Source: an uncultured candidate division Zixibacteria bacterium
Lineage (GTDB): Bacteria > Zixibacteria > MSB-5A5 > GN15 > PGXB01
Length of the DNA stretch: 64,000 nt
Assembly: GCA_937925655.1 (NCBI GenBank)
Contig: CALAMC010000057.1
Location: 41,189 to 105,188 of the forward strand
Reading direction: 5' to 3'
The notes under the pieces were generated by a model. The model worked only from the letters and a program-made list of their open reading frames with translations, was not told where the DNA came from and ran no database searches. Below are positions 17,734 through 25,795 of this stretch, piece after piece. The position numbers and the translations under genes are program-made. Each line of letters starts with the position of its first letter. The first letter of the stretch is position 1.

Positions 17734-18084
17734 ATGCCACGTGCCAAGAATAATGTTGCCGCCCATAGACGTCACAAAAAGGTCCTGAATAAAGCCCGCG
17801 GGAATTATGGCGGCCGTTCCCGGTTGTATCGTACCGCGCTGGAAACCGTCCATAAAGGCATGACTTATGCCTATCGTGATCGGCGCAATAAAAAGCGGGA
17901 ATTCCGCAGTCTCTGGATTACGAGAATATCGGCCGGGGTCAGGCAGTTCGGCTTGAATTATTCGACCTTTATGGCGGGTCTCAAAAAGGCCGGGATTGGG
18001 CTCGACCGCAAGAATTTAGCCGACATCGCCGCCCGCGATATGGTGACCTTCGGCCGCCTGGTTGACATGGCCAAAAGCGCATAA
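17734..18084 (+). CDS. rplT: 50S ribosomal protein L20
   Basis: bL20, 116 residues, has the conserved start MPRAKNNVAAHRRHKKVLN, then YGGRSRLYRTA, RDRRNKKREFRSLWITRI and a C-terminal DRKNLADIA segment. L20 is an early 50S assembly protein and in E. coli represses its own operon by binding the mRNA. An AGGAG site precedes the ATG by about 9 bases. Confidence 0.97.
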   Translation: MPRAKNNVAAHRRHKKVLNKARGNYGGRSRLYRTALETVHKGMTYAYRDRRNKKREFRSLWITRISAGVRQFGLNYSTFMAGLKKAGIGLDRKNLADIAARDMVTFGRLVDMAKSA

Positions 18085-18099
18085 GCTCCGGAAAAATAT

Positions 18100-19113
18100 A
18101 TGCCCGGAGCCGGTGATATCGAAAAAATGCTGGCCGACGCCCTGTCGGCCGTTTCGGCGGCTTCCAATAAAAACGAACTCGACGAAATCCGGATCGCGTA
18201 TTTAAGCCGCAAAGGGACAATTACGTCCATTTTGAAAGGTTTGAAAGACCTTCCGGTCGAGGAAAAAAAAAGCATCGGCGGGGCCGCCAATAAGGCCCGA
18301 ATATCTTTGGAAAAGGCCTTAAAAGAAGCCGAGGATAAATTCCTGACACTTCCCAAAGGCCCCCTGCTTGATCCGACATTACCCGGCAAACGCACTAAAA
18401 TCGGTGCCATCCATCCTATTACCCGGGTCATGAATCGCCTGTGTGAGTCTTTCGAGCGGATGGGGTTCGCCATCGCCTACGGGCCCGACGTCGAAGACGA
18501 TTATCATAATTTCGAAGCCCTCAATTTTCCGCCCGACCACCCCGCCCGCGACATGCAGGATACGTTTTATCTTGAGGGCGGACGCCTTTTGCGCACGCAT
18601 ACGACCTCGGTGCAGGCCCGCGTCATAAGGCAGCGCAAACCGCCCATGAAAATTCTCATGCCCGGCAAAACCTACCGCAACGAAACCGTGTCGGCCCGGG
18701 CTCACTGCATATTCCACCAGGTTGACGGTTTCGTCATCGACGAGGGTATCAGTATGGCCGATTTAAAGGGGGCGCTGTTTGCCTTTTGCAAAGACTTTTT
18801 TGGCGAAGACGTCCGAATGAAATTCCGTGCCAACTATTTTCCTTTTACCGAACCGTCGGCCGAGTTGGATATTTCTTGCTTCATGTGTGGCGGTAAAGGA
18901 TGCGTTTTGTGCAAGCATACCGGCTGGCTGGAAATACTCGGGTGCGGCATGATCGACCCTAACGTGATGGATATGGCCGGCATCGACAGCGAAAAATACA
19001 CCGGCTATGCCTTCGGCATCGGGGTCGAGCGAATCGCGATGCTTAAATACGGCATCAGAGACATTCGCCTTATGTTCGAAAACGATATGAAATTTATAAG
19101 GCAGTTCCGCTAA
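18100..19113 (+). CDS. pheS: Phenylalanyl-tRNA synthetase alpha subunit
   Basis: PheS is the catalytic alpha subunit of the (alpha-beta)2 enzyme. The N-terminal coiled-coil (about 1-90) is followed by HPITRVMNRLCESFERMGF, the class II motif 2 region THTTSVQARV, KTYRNETVSARAHCIFHQV and the C-terminal GIGVERIAMLKYGI (motif 3). The 337 residues are standard. A Cys-rich CFMCGGKGCVLCKHTGW segment is also typical of many bacterial PheS proteins. Its stop overlaps the pheT start (TAATG). Confidence 0.97.
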   Translation: MPGAGDIEKMLADALSAVSAASNKNELDEIRIAYLSRKGTITSILKGLKDLPVEEKKSIGGAANKARISLEKALKEAEDKFLTLPKGPLLDPTLPGKRTKIGAIHPITRVMNRLCESFERMGFAIAYGPDVEDDYHNFEALNFPPDHPARDMQDTFYLEGGRLLRTHTTSVQARVIRQRKPPMKILMPGKTYRNETVSARAHCIFHQVDGFVIDEGISMADLKGALFAFCKDFFGEDVRMKFRANYFPFTEPSAELDISCFMCGGKGCVLCKHTGWLEILGCGMIDPNVMDMAGIDSEKYTGYAFGIGVERIAMLKYGIRDIRLMFENDMKFIRQFR

Positions 19114-21488
19114 TGCAGGTACCATATAGCTGGATAAAAGAACTGGCCAAATTTGATATGTCTCCGGAGCAACTGGCTGAAAGGCTGACCATCGCCGGTT
19201 CCGAGACACTGATTAGCTTCCCGTTTAAAGGTCAGTGGGACAAAATCGTTGTCGGTTATGTCACCGAGTTGGAAAAAATTCCCGACAGTGACCATCTGAC
19301 CAAAGTCATGGTCGACTGCGGCGAAGGTGTCGTACAGGTTGTCTGCGGCGCGCCCAATGTGGCCCGCGGCCAAAAGGTGGTTTTCGCGAAAGTCGGGGCG
19401 GTCCTTGGTGAAAATTTCGTTATAAAGAAAGCCAAACTGCGCGGGGTGGAATCCTCTGGAATGATTTGCTCCGAGCGCGAACTGGGGCTTTCGGATGACC
19501 ACAGCGGTATTATGGTGCTTGATGAAGCGGCTCCTGTCGGCCGGCCGATTCTGGAATATCTGGAAATGGATGATGCCATTCTTAATCTCGATATAACCCC
19601 CAATCGTCCCGATATGCTGGCCGTAATCGGAGTGGCCCGTGATGTATCATGCTTGAACGGCACTTCGTATACAAGGCCTGAATTTGAATTAAAGGAAAGC
19701 GACGAACCGGCCGCAAGTTATATAAAAATATCCATCGCCGATCCCAAAGCCTGCCCGCGTTATGCCGCGCGCATTGTAAAGAAAGTTAAAATCGGTCCGT
19801 CACCCTGGTGGATTCGGCGCAAGCTTATTTTATGCGGGGTGCGGCCCATTAACAATGTGGTCGATATCACCAATCTGGTCATGCTCGAGACGGGGCATCC
19901 TTTACACGCCTTCGACTATGATAAGCTTGACCATAAGGAAATAGTCGTTCGACGCGCCGCCGATAAAGAAAGATTCAGGACGCTTGACGGTGTTGAACAT
20001 GAATTGACGCCCGACGTTTTATTAATTACCGATGGCAAAAAAGGCATCGCCGCGGCAGGAATTATGGGCGGGATGAACACTGAAGTTGATGATAATACTG
20101 TCAATATTCTGCTGGAATCGGCCTATTTCGACCCGATCACGACAAGACGGGGAAGACTCAAACTGGGGATGGTAACGGAGTCATCAAGTCGTTTCGAAAA
20201 AGGGGCCGACCCGGAAAACGCCATTTTTGCGATCAATCGGGCCGCCGCCCTGATGGCGCTATATGCCGACGGCGAAGTGCTCAAGGGCATTGTTGACTGC
20301 TATCCGCAGGAGATCAGGCCTGTGAAGCTTAAATTGCGTGTGAAGCGTGCCAATGCCGTCCTGGGAACACGTCTATCAGAAGAGCGTATAGTTAATATAT
20401 TAAAAGGCCTTGACTTTGAGGTTATTGGTGAAGAAACACTTGAAGTGACCGTCCCCACTTTCCGGCCCGATATCACCCGTGAAATAGACCTGATAGAGGA
20501 AATTGCCCGTATCGATGGAATGGACAACATCCCCACGGCGGAGCGCAATAACGGGCCGCTGTTCACCAAATCTCCCGAGGAAAATCGGTTCCGGGAATCG
20601 GTGCGACGCATCTTGACGGCGCAGGGATACGACGAAATTTACGGGGTGGGGCTGGCCGACCCGAAATTTTTACCCAAACTTACCGGCGATTCGAAAAAAT
20701 TGAAAATAGTCAATCCCAACGCCGAAGACCTCTCGGTGTTACAGGATAGCGTTTTGTATTCCCTGGTCAGAATCGTGGCTCACAATATCGCCCATCGTAA
20801 TTTAAGCCTCCGCATTTTCGAGCTGGGGCGGGCCTTTTTCCCGAATGAAAACGGCTGGGAAAAAATGCAATTGGGTTTGGCCGTTTCGGGCAACGCCCCC
20901 GATGACTGGTATGAGAAGGGGCGGGAATATGATTTCCATGATTTGAAGGGTGCGCTTGATGCCCTGGCCGAATCATCCAATATGTCGCCTTTGGTCTTTC
21001 GCCCGGAGAATTTCGGACCCTATGCCGAGGGAAGTTCATTCCGGATTTTGATTGGCGATAGAACGGTCGGCGAAATCGGGACTTTGCGGCCGCAAATCGC
21101 CCGGGAATTCGATATCAAGCAACCGGTTTTGGCCGCCATTCTGGATTTTGAATCGTTATTTGAGGCTCAAAACCCGGAATGCCGGTATACGCCGTTGCCG
21201 CGTTATCCTGCCGCTTTGCGCGATATGGCATTAATTGTCGATGATGCCGTCCGTGTGGGCGACATGATGAATAGCATCAAGGAAGTCGGTGGGGCACTGC
21301 TGGAAGAGGTCAGGATTTTTGATTTATACAGCGGGAAAAACATCGGAGCCGGGAAAAAGTCACTGGCCTTCAGCATGGTTTATCGCTCGGAAGAGCGCAG
21401 TCTTGAAAGCGACGAAGTCGCCGATCTCCATGAACGCATCGGAGATCGGCTGACCGAACGATTTGGCGCTGAAATCAGGAAGGGCTGA
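19113..21488 (+). CDS. pheT: Phenylalanyl-tRNA synthetase beta subunit
   Basis: PheT, 791 residues. Domains in order are a tRNA-binding OB fold (about 40-150), the B3/B4 editing region (RPDMLAVIGVARDV, about 165-178; INNVVDITNLVMLETGHPLHAFD, about 246-268), the B5 domain (about 400-470), the catalytic-like core, and the C-terminal ferredoxin-fold anticodon domain (about 695-790, RYPAALRDMALIVDD). The length and order match the family. It is translationally coupled to pheS. Confidence 0.97.
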   Translation: MQVPYSWIKELAKFDMSPEQLAERLTIAGSETLISFPFKGQWDKIVVGYVTELEKIPDSDHLTKVMVDCGEGVVQVVCGAPNVARGQKVVFAKVGAVLGENFVIKKAKLRGVESSGMICSERELGLSDDHSGIMVLDEAAPVGRPILEYLEMDDAILNLDITPNRPDMLAVIGVARDVSCLNGTSYTRPEFELKESDEPAASYIKISIADPKACPRYAARIVKKVKIGPSPWWIRRKLILCGVRPINNVVDITNLVMLETGHPLHAFDYDKLDHKEIVVRRAADKERFRTLDGVEHELTPDVLLITDGKKGIAAAGIMGGMNTEVDDNTVNILLESAYFDPITTRRGRLKLGMVTESSSRFEKGADPENAIFAINRAAALMALYADGEVLKGIVDCYPQEIRPVKLKLRVKRANAVLGTRLSEERIVNILKGLDFEVIGEETLEVTVPTFRPDITREIDLIEEIARIDGMDNIPTAERNNGPLFTKSPEENRFRESVRRILTAQGYDEIYGVGLADPKFLPKLTGDSKKLKIVNPNAEDLSVLQDSVLYSLVRIVAHNIAHRNLSLRIFELGRAFFPNENGWEKMQLGLAVSGNAPDDWYEKGREYDFHDLKGALDALAESSNMSPLVFRPENFGPYAEGSSFRILIGDRTVGEIGTLRPQIAREFDIKQPVLAAILDFESLFEAQNPECRYTPLPRYPAALRDMALIVDDAVRVGDMMNSIKEVGGALLEEVRIFDLYSGKNIGAGKKSLAFSMVYRSEERSLESDEVADLHERIGDRLTERFGAEIRKG

Positions 21489-21493
21489 AAAAT

Positions 21494-21733
21494 ATGGATA
21501 CGCTGGAGCAATTGGAAAAGAAAATCACGCGGGCGGTGGAATTAATTGAATCGCTCAAGGCGGAAAATAACAGACTGAAAAGCGAAAATAGTGAACTGCG
21601 TCGCGAATTTGAGGGCGTTCAGGCCCGTTTGAAGACGCTGGAAGACGAAAATAGCCGGAAATCGGAAAAAATCAAAGGCCGGTTGACATCCATTCTCGAC
21701 AAATTGGAATCTCTGGAAGAGGCTGTTGTTTGA
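21494..21733 (+). CDS. Small coiled-coil protein, ZapB-like
   Basis: The 79-residue protein is almost entirely one predicted coiled coil: LEQLEKKITRAVELIESLKA, then ENNRLKSENSELRREFEG, with a heptad pattern throughout. It has no membrane segment. Its size, composition and position six bases after pheT and just before zapA suggest a ZapB-type divisome partner. Sequence of coiled coils is poorly diagnostic, so the name is an inference from context. Confidence 0.7.
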   Translation: MDTLEQLEKKITRAVELIESLKAENNRLKSENSELRREFEGVQARLKTLEDENSRKSEKIKGRLTSILDKLESLEEAVV

Positions 21734-21835
21734 AATTATTTGGCTTGACAATGAACGTATTAAACTCCTTTTTGTTACTAAATATAGAAATAATTTATTG
21801 AAGATAGATTTAGGCTGATTTTAAAAGATCTGTTT

Positions 21836-22138
21836 ATGACGGATATTTCAGATAAAAATAAGACGGTTAAAGTCGTCATTTTTGGAGAGGAATATCCCAT
21901 CCGGGGATTTGCCGACGAGGGGTTTATACTGCGGGTTGCCGATTTTGTCGACAAGCACATGAAGGACATCGCCTTGCACTCGAGAAACAAGTCGCCCAAC
22001 CGAATCGCGATTCTCGCCGCTCTCAATATTGCGGGAGAATTGCTGGAACTTAAGGAAAAGCAGGGGGTAGACTTGGACCAGGTAGAAAGCAGAACCCGGA
22101 ATATTCTGGACATGTTGGAAAACACTTTATCCGAATAG
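21836..22138 (+). CDS. zapA: Cell division protein ZapA
   Basis: ZapA bundles FtsZ protofilaments at the Z ring. The 100-residue protein has the family N-terminal beta hairpin (VKVVIFGEEYPIRG), the helix LRVADFVDKHMKDIA and a long C-terminal coiled coil beginning NRIAILAALNIAGELLELKEK. The ribosome site is weak. The pheT-(zapB)-zapA-rny-ymdB order is common in bacteria. Confidence 0.9.
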   Translation: MTDISDKNKTVKVVIFGEEYPIRGFADEGFILRVADFVDKHMKDIALHSRNKSPNRIAILAALNIAGELLELKEKQGVDLDQVESRTRNILDMLENTLSE

Positions 22139-22237
22139 TCCCGATCGTTTTTCAGACCGAATCAGTCTTATCTGTCTTCTCTTACATATAGAATTAATTA
22201 TAGATGTCACGGCTTATGGCCGCGACAAGGAGGACCC

Positions 22238-23803
22238 ATGAGCGAATTAGCATTGACGGTGCTTCTGACCATGGTGGGCATAATCGTCGGTTTTTTCGCC
22301 GGTTGGTTTATTTTAAAACGCATCGGTGACAAGCGCATTGCCAATGCCGAAGAAACCGCCAAAAAGATTATCGCCGAGGGCGAAAAAGAGGCCGGAATCA
22401 AGAAAAAAGAGGCGCTTCTTGAAGCCCGCGAAGAATGGTATAAGGTCAAATCTAATTATGAACGAGAAATCCAGAACAAGAAAAACGAACTGCAGAAACT
22501 CGAACGCAGTCTCCAGGATCGTCAATCCAATCTGGATAGAAAAATAGAATCTCATGCCAAACTGGAAAAAGAACTCCTGGCCCGGGAAAAAACATTAAGC
22601 GGGCGTGAAAAAGGCATCGCTATTCGTGAATCCGAACTCGATACGATTATCAGGGATCAAAATGAAAAGCTGGAACGTATTGCGGGCATGACTGCCGATG
22701 AGGCCAAAAAGGAATTGAAAGAAAATCTCATCAACGAGGCCAAACTTGAAGCCGCGGCCATGATCAAGGAAATCAAGGAAAAAGCCGAGCAGGATGCCGA
22801 AAAGGAAGCCAAGGAGATTATTATCGGCGCCATCTACCGCTGCGCCGCCGACCAGGCGGTCGAGGCCACCGTCTCGGTTGTAAACCTGCCCAATGATGAA
22901 ATGAAAGGCCGGATTATCGGTCGCGAGGGACGCAATATCCGTTCGTTCGAAACGGCGACGGCCATCGATGTGATCGTCGATGATACGCCGGAAGCGGTGA
23001 TATTATCCGGTTATGACCCGATTCGGCGTGAAATTGCCCGTATGGCTTTGGAAAAACTTATCGCCGACGGACGCATCCACCCGACCCGCATCGAAGAAGT
23101 CGTCGAAAAAACGCAGAAAGAAATGGACATGATCGTCCGCGAAATCGGCGAACAGGCCTGTTTCGATACCGGGGTGCAGGGTCTGCCGCTGGATATAATA
23201 AAATTACTGGGTAAGCTGCATTATCGGACGTCGTACGGTCAAAATGTTTTGCAGCACGCCAAAGAAGTGGCCGTGCTCTGCGGAATCATGGCGGCCGAAC
23301 TCGATCTTGATCCCAATGTGGCCAAACTGGCCGGGCTGTTGCATGATATCGGCAAGGCCATTGACCGTGAGACAGAGGGGACCCATACCGAAATCGGGGC
23401 CAATTTCCTGAAACGATTTAATATCCATCAGGCCGTAATCAATGCGGTGGCGTCACATCACGGTGATATACCGCAGGAAACACCGTATGCCGTGCTGGTT
23501 CAGGCGGCTGACGCCGTTTCCGGGGCCCGCCCCGGCGCCCGACGCGAACCACTGGAAGCATATATCAAGCGCCTTCAGAAGCTTGAAGAGCTGGCCGATT
23601 CCTTCAAAGGTGTTTCCAAGGCCTTTGCCATACAGGCGGGGCGGGAAATACGAGTCATCGTGGAATGTGAGACGGTCGATGATTTGGCCACGCATATTCT
23701 GGCCGGTGATATTGCACGCAAAATAGAGAAAGAAATGGAATACCCGGGACAGATCAAGGTGACGGTTATCCGGGAAAACCGGGCGACGGAATTCGCGAAG
23801 TAA
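22238..23803 (+). CDS. rny: Ribonuclease Y
   Basis: RNase Y is a membrane-anchored endoribonuclease that starts mRNA decay. The order is an N-terminal membrane helix (LTVLLTMVGIIVGFFAGWFI, about 5-24), a long charged coiled coil (about 30-200), a KH domain with IIGREGRNIRSFE and an HD domain with LLHDIGKAID (His369-Asp370), then the C-terminal domain. The 521 residues match the family. AAGGAGGA precedes the ATG. The leader just before it has an imperfect hairpin (GTCACGGC/GCCGCGAC, about 22206-22226). Confidence 0.96.
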   Translation: MSELALTVLLTMVGIIVGFFAGWFILKRIGDKRIANAEETAKKIIAEGEKEAGIKKKEALLEAREEWYKVKSNYEREIQNKKNELQKLERSLQDRQSNLDRKIESHAKLEKELLAREKTLSGREKGIAIRESELDTIIRDQNEKLERIAGMTADEAKKELKENLINEAKLEAAAMIKEIKEKAEQDAEKEAKEIIIGAIYRCAADQAVEATVSVVNLPNDEMKGRIIGREGRNIRSFETATAIDVIVDDTPEAVILSGYDPIRREIARMALEKLIADGRIHPTRIEEVVEKTQKEMDMIVREIGEQACFDTGVQGLPLDIIKLLGKLHYRTSYGQNVLQHAKEVAVLCGIMAAELDLDPNVAKLAGLLHDIGKAIDRETEGTHTEIGANFLKRFNIHQAVINAVASHHGDIPQETPYAVLVQAADAVSGARPGARREPLEAYIKRLQKLEELADSFKGVSKAFAIQAGREIRVIVECETVDDLATHILAGDIARKIEKEMEYPGQIKVTVIRENRATEFAK

Positions 23804-23807
23804 GCCG

Positions 23808-24632
23808 ATGTCAAAACTCAAAGTATTGTTTTTTGCAGACCTGGTCGGAAAACAGGGGCGCTACGCTCTGTCACAGGAGTGCCGCAACCTGCGCGAAAAG
23901 TTCGAAGCCGACTATGTCATCGCCAACGTGGAGAACGCCGCCGGCGGCTTCGGCATAACCCCGGAGATGTGCGGCAAAGTATTTTCATACGGCGTTGACT
24001 GCCAGACCTCCGGCAATCATATCTGGGACCGCCTCGATATCTGGAGGTATATCAACGAACAGCCGAAACTTTTGCGTCCGGCCAACTTCCCGCCGGGAAC
24101 CCCCGGTAACGGCTTTTTTATCGATGATACGCCTAAGGGTCGCATCGGCATTCTCAACCTGATGGGTCGGACATACATGAAAGATATCGATTGTCCTTTC
24201 CGCGTCGGTGAAAAGCTGGTGGACCAGATGAGCCGCGAAACGGATATAATCATTATCGATTTTCACGCCGAAGTGACGTCCGAAAAACAGGCTTTGGCGT
24301 ACTTTCTCGACGGCAAAGTTTCGGCGATCATCGGAACCCATACGCACGTCCAGACGGCCGACGAAACGGTCAGCGAACGCGGGACCGCTTATATCACCGA
24401 CGTCGGCATGACCGGACCGCATGACTCGATTATCGGCATGGCCAAGCGGCCGTCGTTAGATAGATTTTTAACCGGCATGCCGCACCGCTTCGCCTCGGCC
24501 AATAATGACATTAAAATCAGCGGCGTCGTCCTCACCATCGAAACCGAGGACGGGGCCGCGGAAAATATAGAACGATTCAAAATCGATATCGGGGACTACC
24601 CGCAGGGCAAAGAATACGATAAAGAGAATTAG
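23808..24632 (+). CDS. ymdB: YmdB-family metallophosphoesterase
   Basis: The protein belongs to the TIGR00282/YmdB family, whose Bacillus member hydrolyses 2',3'-cyclic nucleotides and affects biofilm and late gene expression. Metal-site motifs are FFADLVGKQGR (start), ANVENAAGGFGIT, SGNHIWDR, IIIDFHAEVTSEK and IIGTHTHVQTADE. The length of 274 is typical. The gene follows rny by 4 bases and precedes folD by 2, the usual rny-ymdB neighbourhood, which suggests a joint role in RNA turnover. Confidence 0.92.
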   Translation: MSKLKVLFFADLVGKQGRYALSQECRNLREKFEADYVIANVENAAGGFGITPEMCGKVFSYGVDCQTSGNHIWDRLDIWRYINEQPKLLRPANFPPGTPGNGFFIDDTPKGRIGILNLMGRTYMKDIDCPFRVGEKLVDQMSRETDIIIIDFHAEVTSEKQALAYFLDGKVSAIIGTHTHVQTADETVSERGTAYITDVGMTGPHDSIIGMAKRPSLDRFLTGMPHRFASANNDIKISGVVLTIETEDGAAENIERFKIDIGDYPQGKEYDKEN

Positions 24633-24634
24633 GC

Positions 24635-25534
24635 ATGGAAGCAGTTATTATCGACGGGAAAAAAGTATCACAGGATATCAAAGACGAACTTAAAATCAAA
24701 GTCGACGACCTCAAAAAAAAAGGCGTCACTCCGGGGCTGGCGGCAGTCCTGGTCGGGGATGACCCGGCGTCGGCCATTTATGTTCGAAGCAAAGCCAAGG
24801 CGTGTGAAAAAATCGGCGTTTATTCCGAAGTCATAACTCGCCCGGCCGACATAGACCAGTGCGAAATCGAAAGCATCGTCGGGGCACTCAATGAAAGAAA
24901 CGATATCGACGGTATCCTGGTCCAATCGCCATTGCCCAAACATCTCGATGAACCGGCCGTGACTCTAAAAATCGATCCGAAAAAAGACGTGGATGGTTTT
25001 CATCCGTTCAATGTCGGATGCATGCTGGCGGGACAACCGACCTTTTTGCCCTGCACCCCCTATGGTATTATCGAACTCATGCGGCGTTATAAAATCGACC
25101 CGGCGGGCAAGGAAGTGGTCGTATTGGGACGGTCGAATATCGTCGGAAAACCGATTGCTGCAATGCTGCTGCAAAAAGCCCCGATGGCCAACGCCACGGT
25201 CACAATCTGCCATTCGCGCACGCAAAATATCGGGGACGTCTGTCGCCGGGCGGATATAATCATCGCCGCCATCGGGCAGGCCGCCTTTGTCAAATCCGAG
25301 ATGGTTAAAGAGGGGGCAGTAATAATCGACGTGGGCATCAATAGAATTGATGATCCCGCCGCAGATAAAGGCTATCGCGTCGTCGGTGACGTCGATTTTG
25401 ATGCCTGCAAGAGCAAAGCCTCATTTATTACTCCCGTGCCCGGGGGCGTGGGATTGATGACCATCGCCATGCTTTTAACCAATACCGTTCGCTCGGCGGA
25501 GAATCGTCTTAAAAGACTGCAAATGGTCAAATAA
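24635..25534 (+). CDS. folD: Bifunctional methylenetetrahydrofolate dehydrogenase/cyclohydrolase
   Basis: FolD interconverts 5,10-methylene-THF and 10-formyl-THF with NADP. All signatures are present: YVRSKAKACEKIGV with the catalytic Lys, VQSPLPKHLD, KDVDGFHPFNVG, PCTPYGIIELM, VVLGRSNIVGKPIAAMLL, VIIDVGINR and TPVPGGVGLMTIAML. The 299 residues are standard. It supplies one-carbon units for purine synthesis (purD and purE lie 35 kb away). It ends the translation/RNA gene run. Confidence 0.97.
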   Translation: MEAVIIDGKKVSQDIKDELKIKVDDLKKKGVTPGLAAVLVGDDPASAIYVRSKAKACEKIGVYSEVITRPADIDQCEIESIVGALNERNDIDGILVQSPLPKHLDEPAVTLKIDPKKDVDGFHPFNVGCMLAGQPTFLPCTPYGIIELMRRYKIDPAGKEVVVLGRSNIVGKPIAAMLLQKAPMANATVTICHSRTQNIGDVCRRADIIIAAIGQAAFVKSEMVKEGAVIIDVGINRIDDPAADKGYRVVGDVDFDACKSKASFITPVPGGVGLMTIAMLLTNTVRSAENRLKRLQMVK

Positions 25535-25540
25535 TGCACA

Positions 25541-25591
25541 GTCCGACAGATTAGGTGCAATTTATTGCATATCGGACAAACAGCTTTTTTT
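25541..25591 (+). terminator. Hairpin with trailing T run after folD, possible terminator
   Basis: GTCCGA pairs with TCGGAC and an inner TGCAA pairs with TTGCA. A seven-T run begins about 7 bases after the stem, so this is a weak or atypical terminator. Part of the left arm belongs to a direct repeat described separately. Confidence 0.45.
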
Positions 25592-25709
25592 ACATCTAAA
25601 ATTTATCCAGAATAATTATCTTCCAAATGTTTTTCGGGCCTTGTATTGCTTGTACAACTCATTATAATAATATTAGTTATTAAGTTTATTTAATGTGACA
25701 GATTAAGTG
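25545..25709 (+). repeat. Two copies of GACAGATTARGTG upstream of a sigma-54-like promoter
   Basis: GACAGATTAGGTG (25545-25557) and GACAGATTAAGTG (25697-25709) match at 12 of 13 bases. The second copy lies about 42 bases before the -24 element at 25751. They could be activator sites (UAS) or the ends of a decayed element. No activator gene is nearby. Confidence 0.4.
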
Positions 25710-25750
25710 GCCTTGAGCGTCTTGTCAAGGTGGCTTTATGGCTCAACCAA

Positions 25751-25766
25751 GGGCATAGACTTTGCT
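25751..25766 (+). promoter_or_regulatory. Sigma-54 (-24/-12) type promoter
   Basis: GGGCATAGACTTTGCT has GG and GC exactly 10 bases apart, with the TTTGCT box of RpoN promoters (consensus TGGCAC-N5-TTGCA). The start would fall near 25776, 20 bases before the ATG of the large secreted protein. Confidence 0.6.
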
Positions 25767-25795
25767 TTTAAATGGTTGAATTATAGAATCTTGCT

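Noticed and set aside
21745..21775. TTGACA upstream of zapA as a promoter
   Set aside because: No acceptable -10 box is found at 16-18 bases from it.
22139..22237. 6S RNA between zapA and rny
   Set aside because: 6S RNA often neighbours zapA, but the gap is about 100 bases, too short for the usual 180-base RNA, and no long imperfect hairpin is visible.
25535..25795. Riboswitch or large structured RNA after folD
   Set aside because: Only a short hairpin and the direct repeat are visible; no conserved riboswitch core is recognisable.
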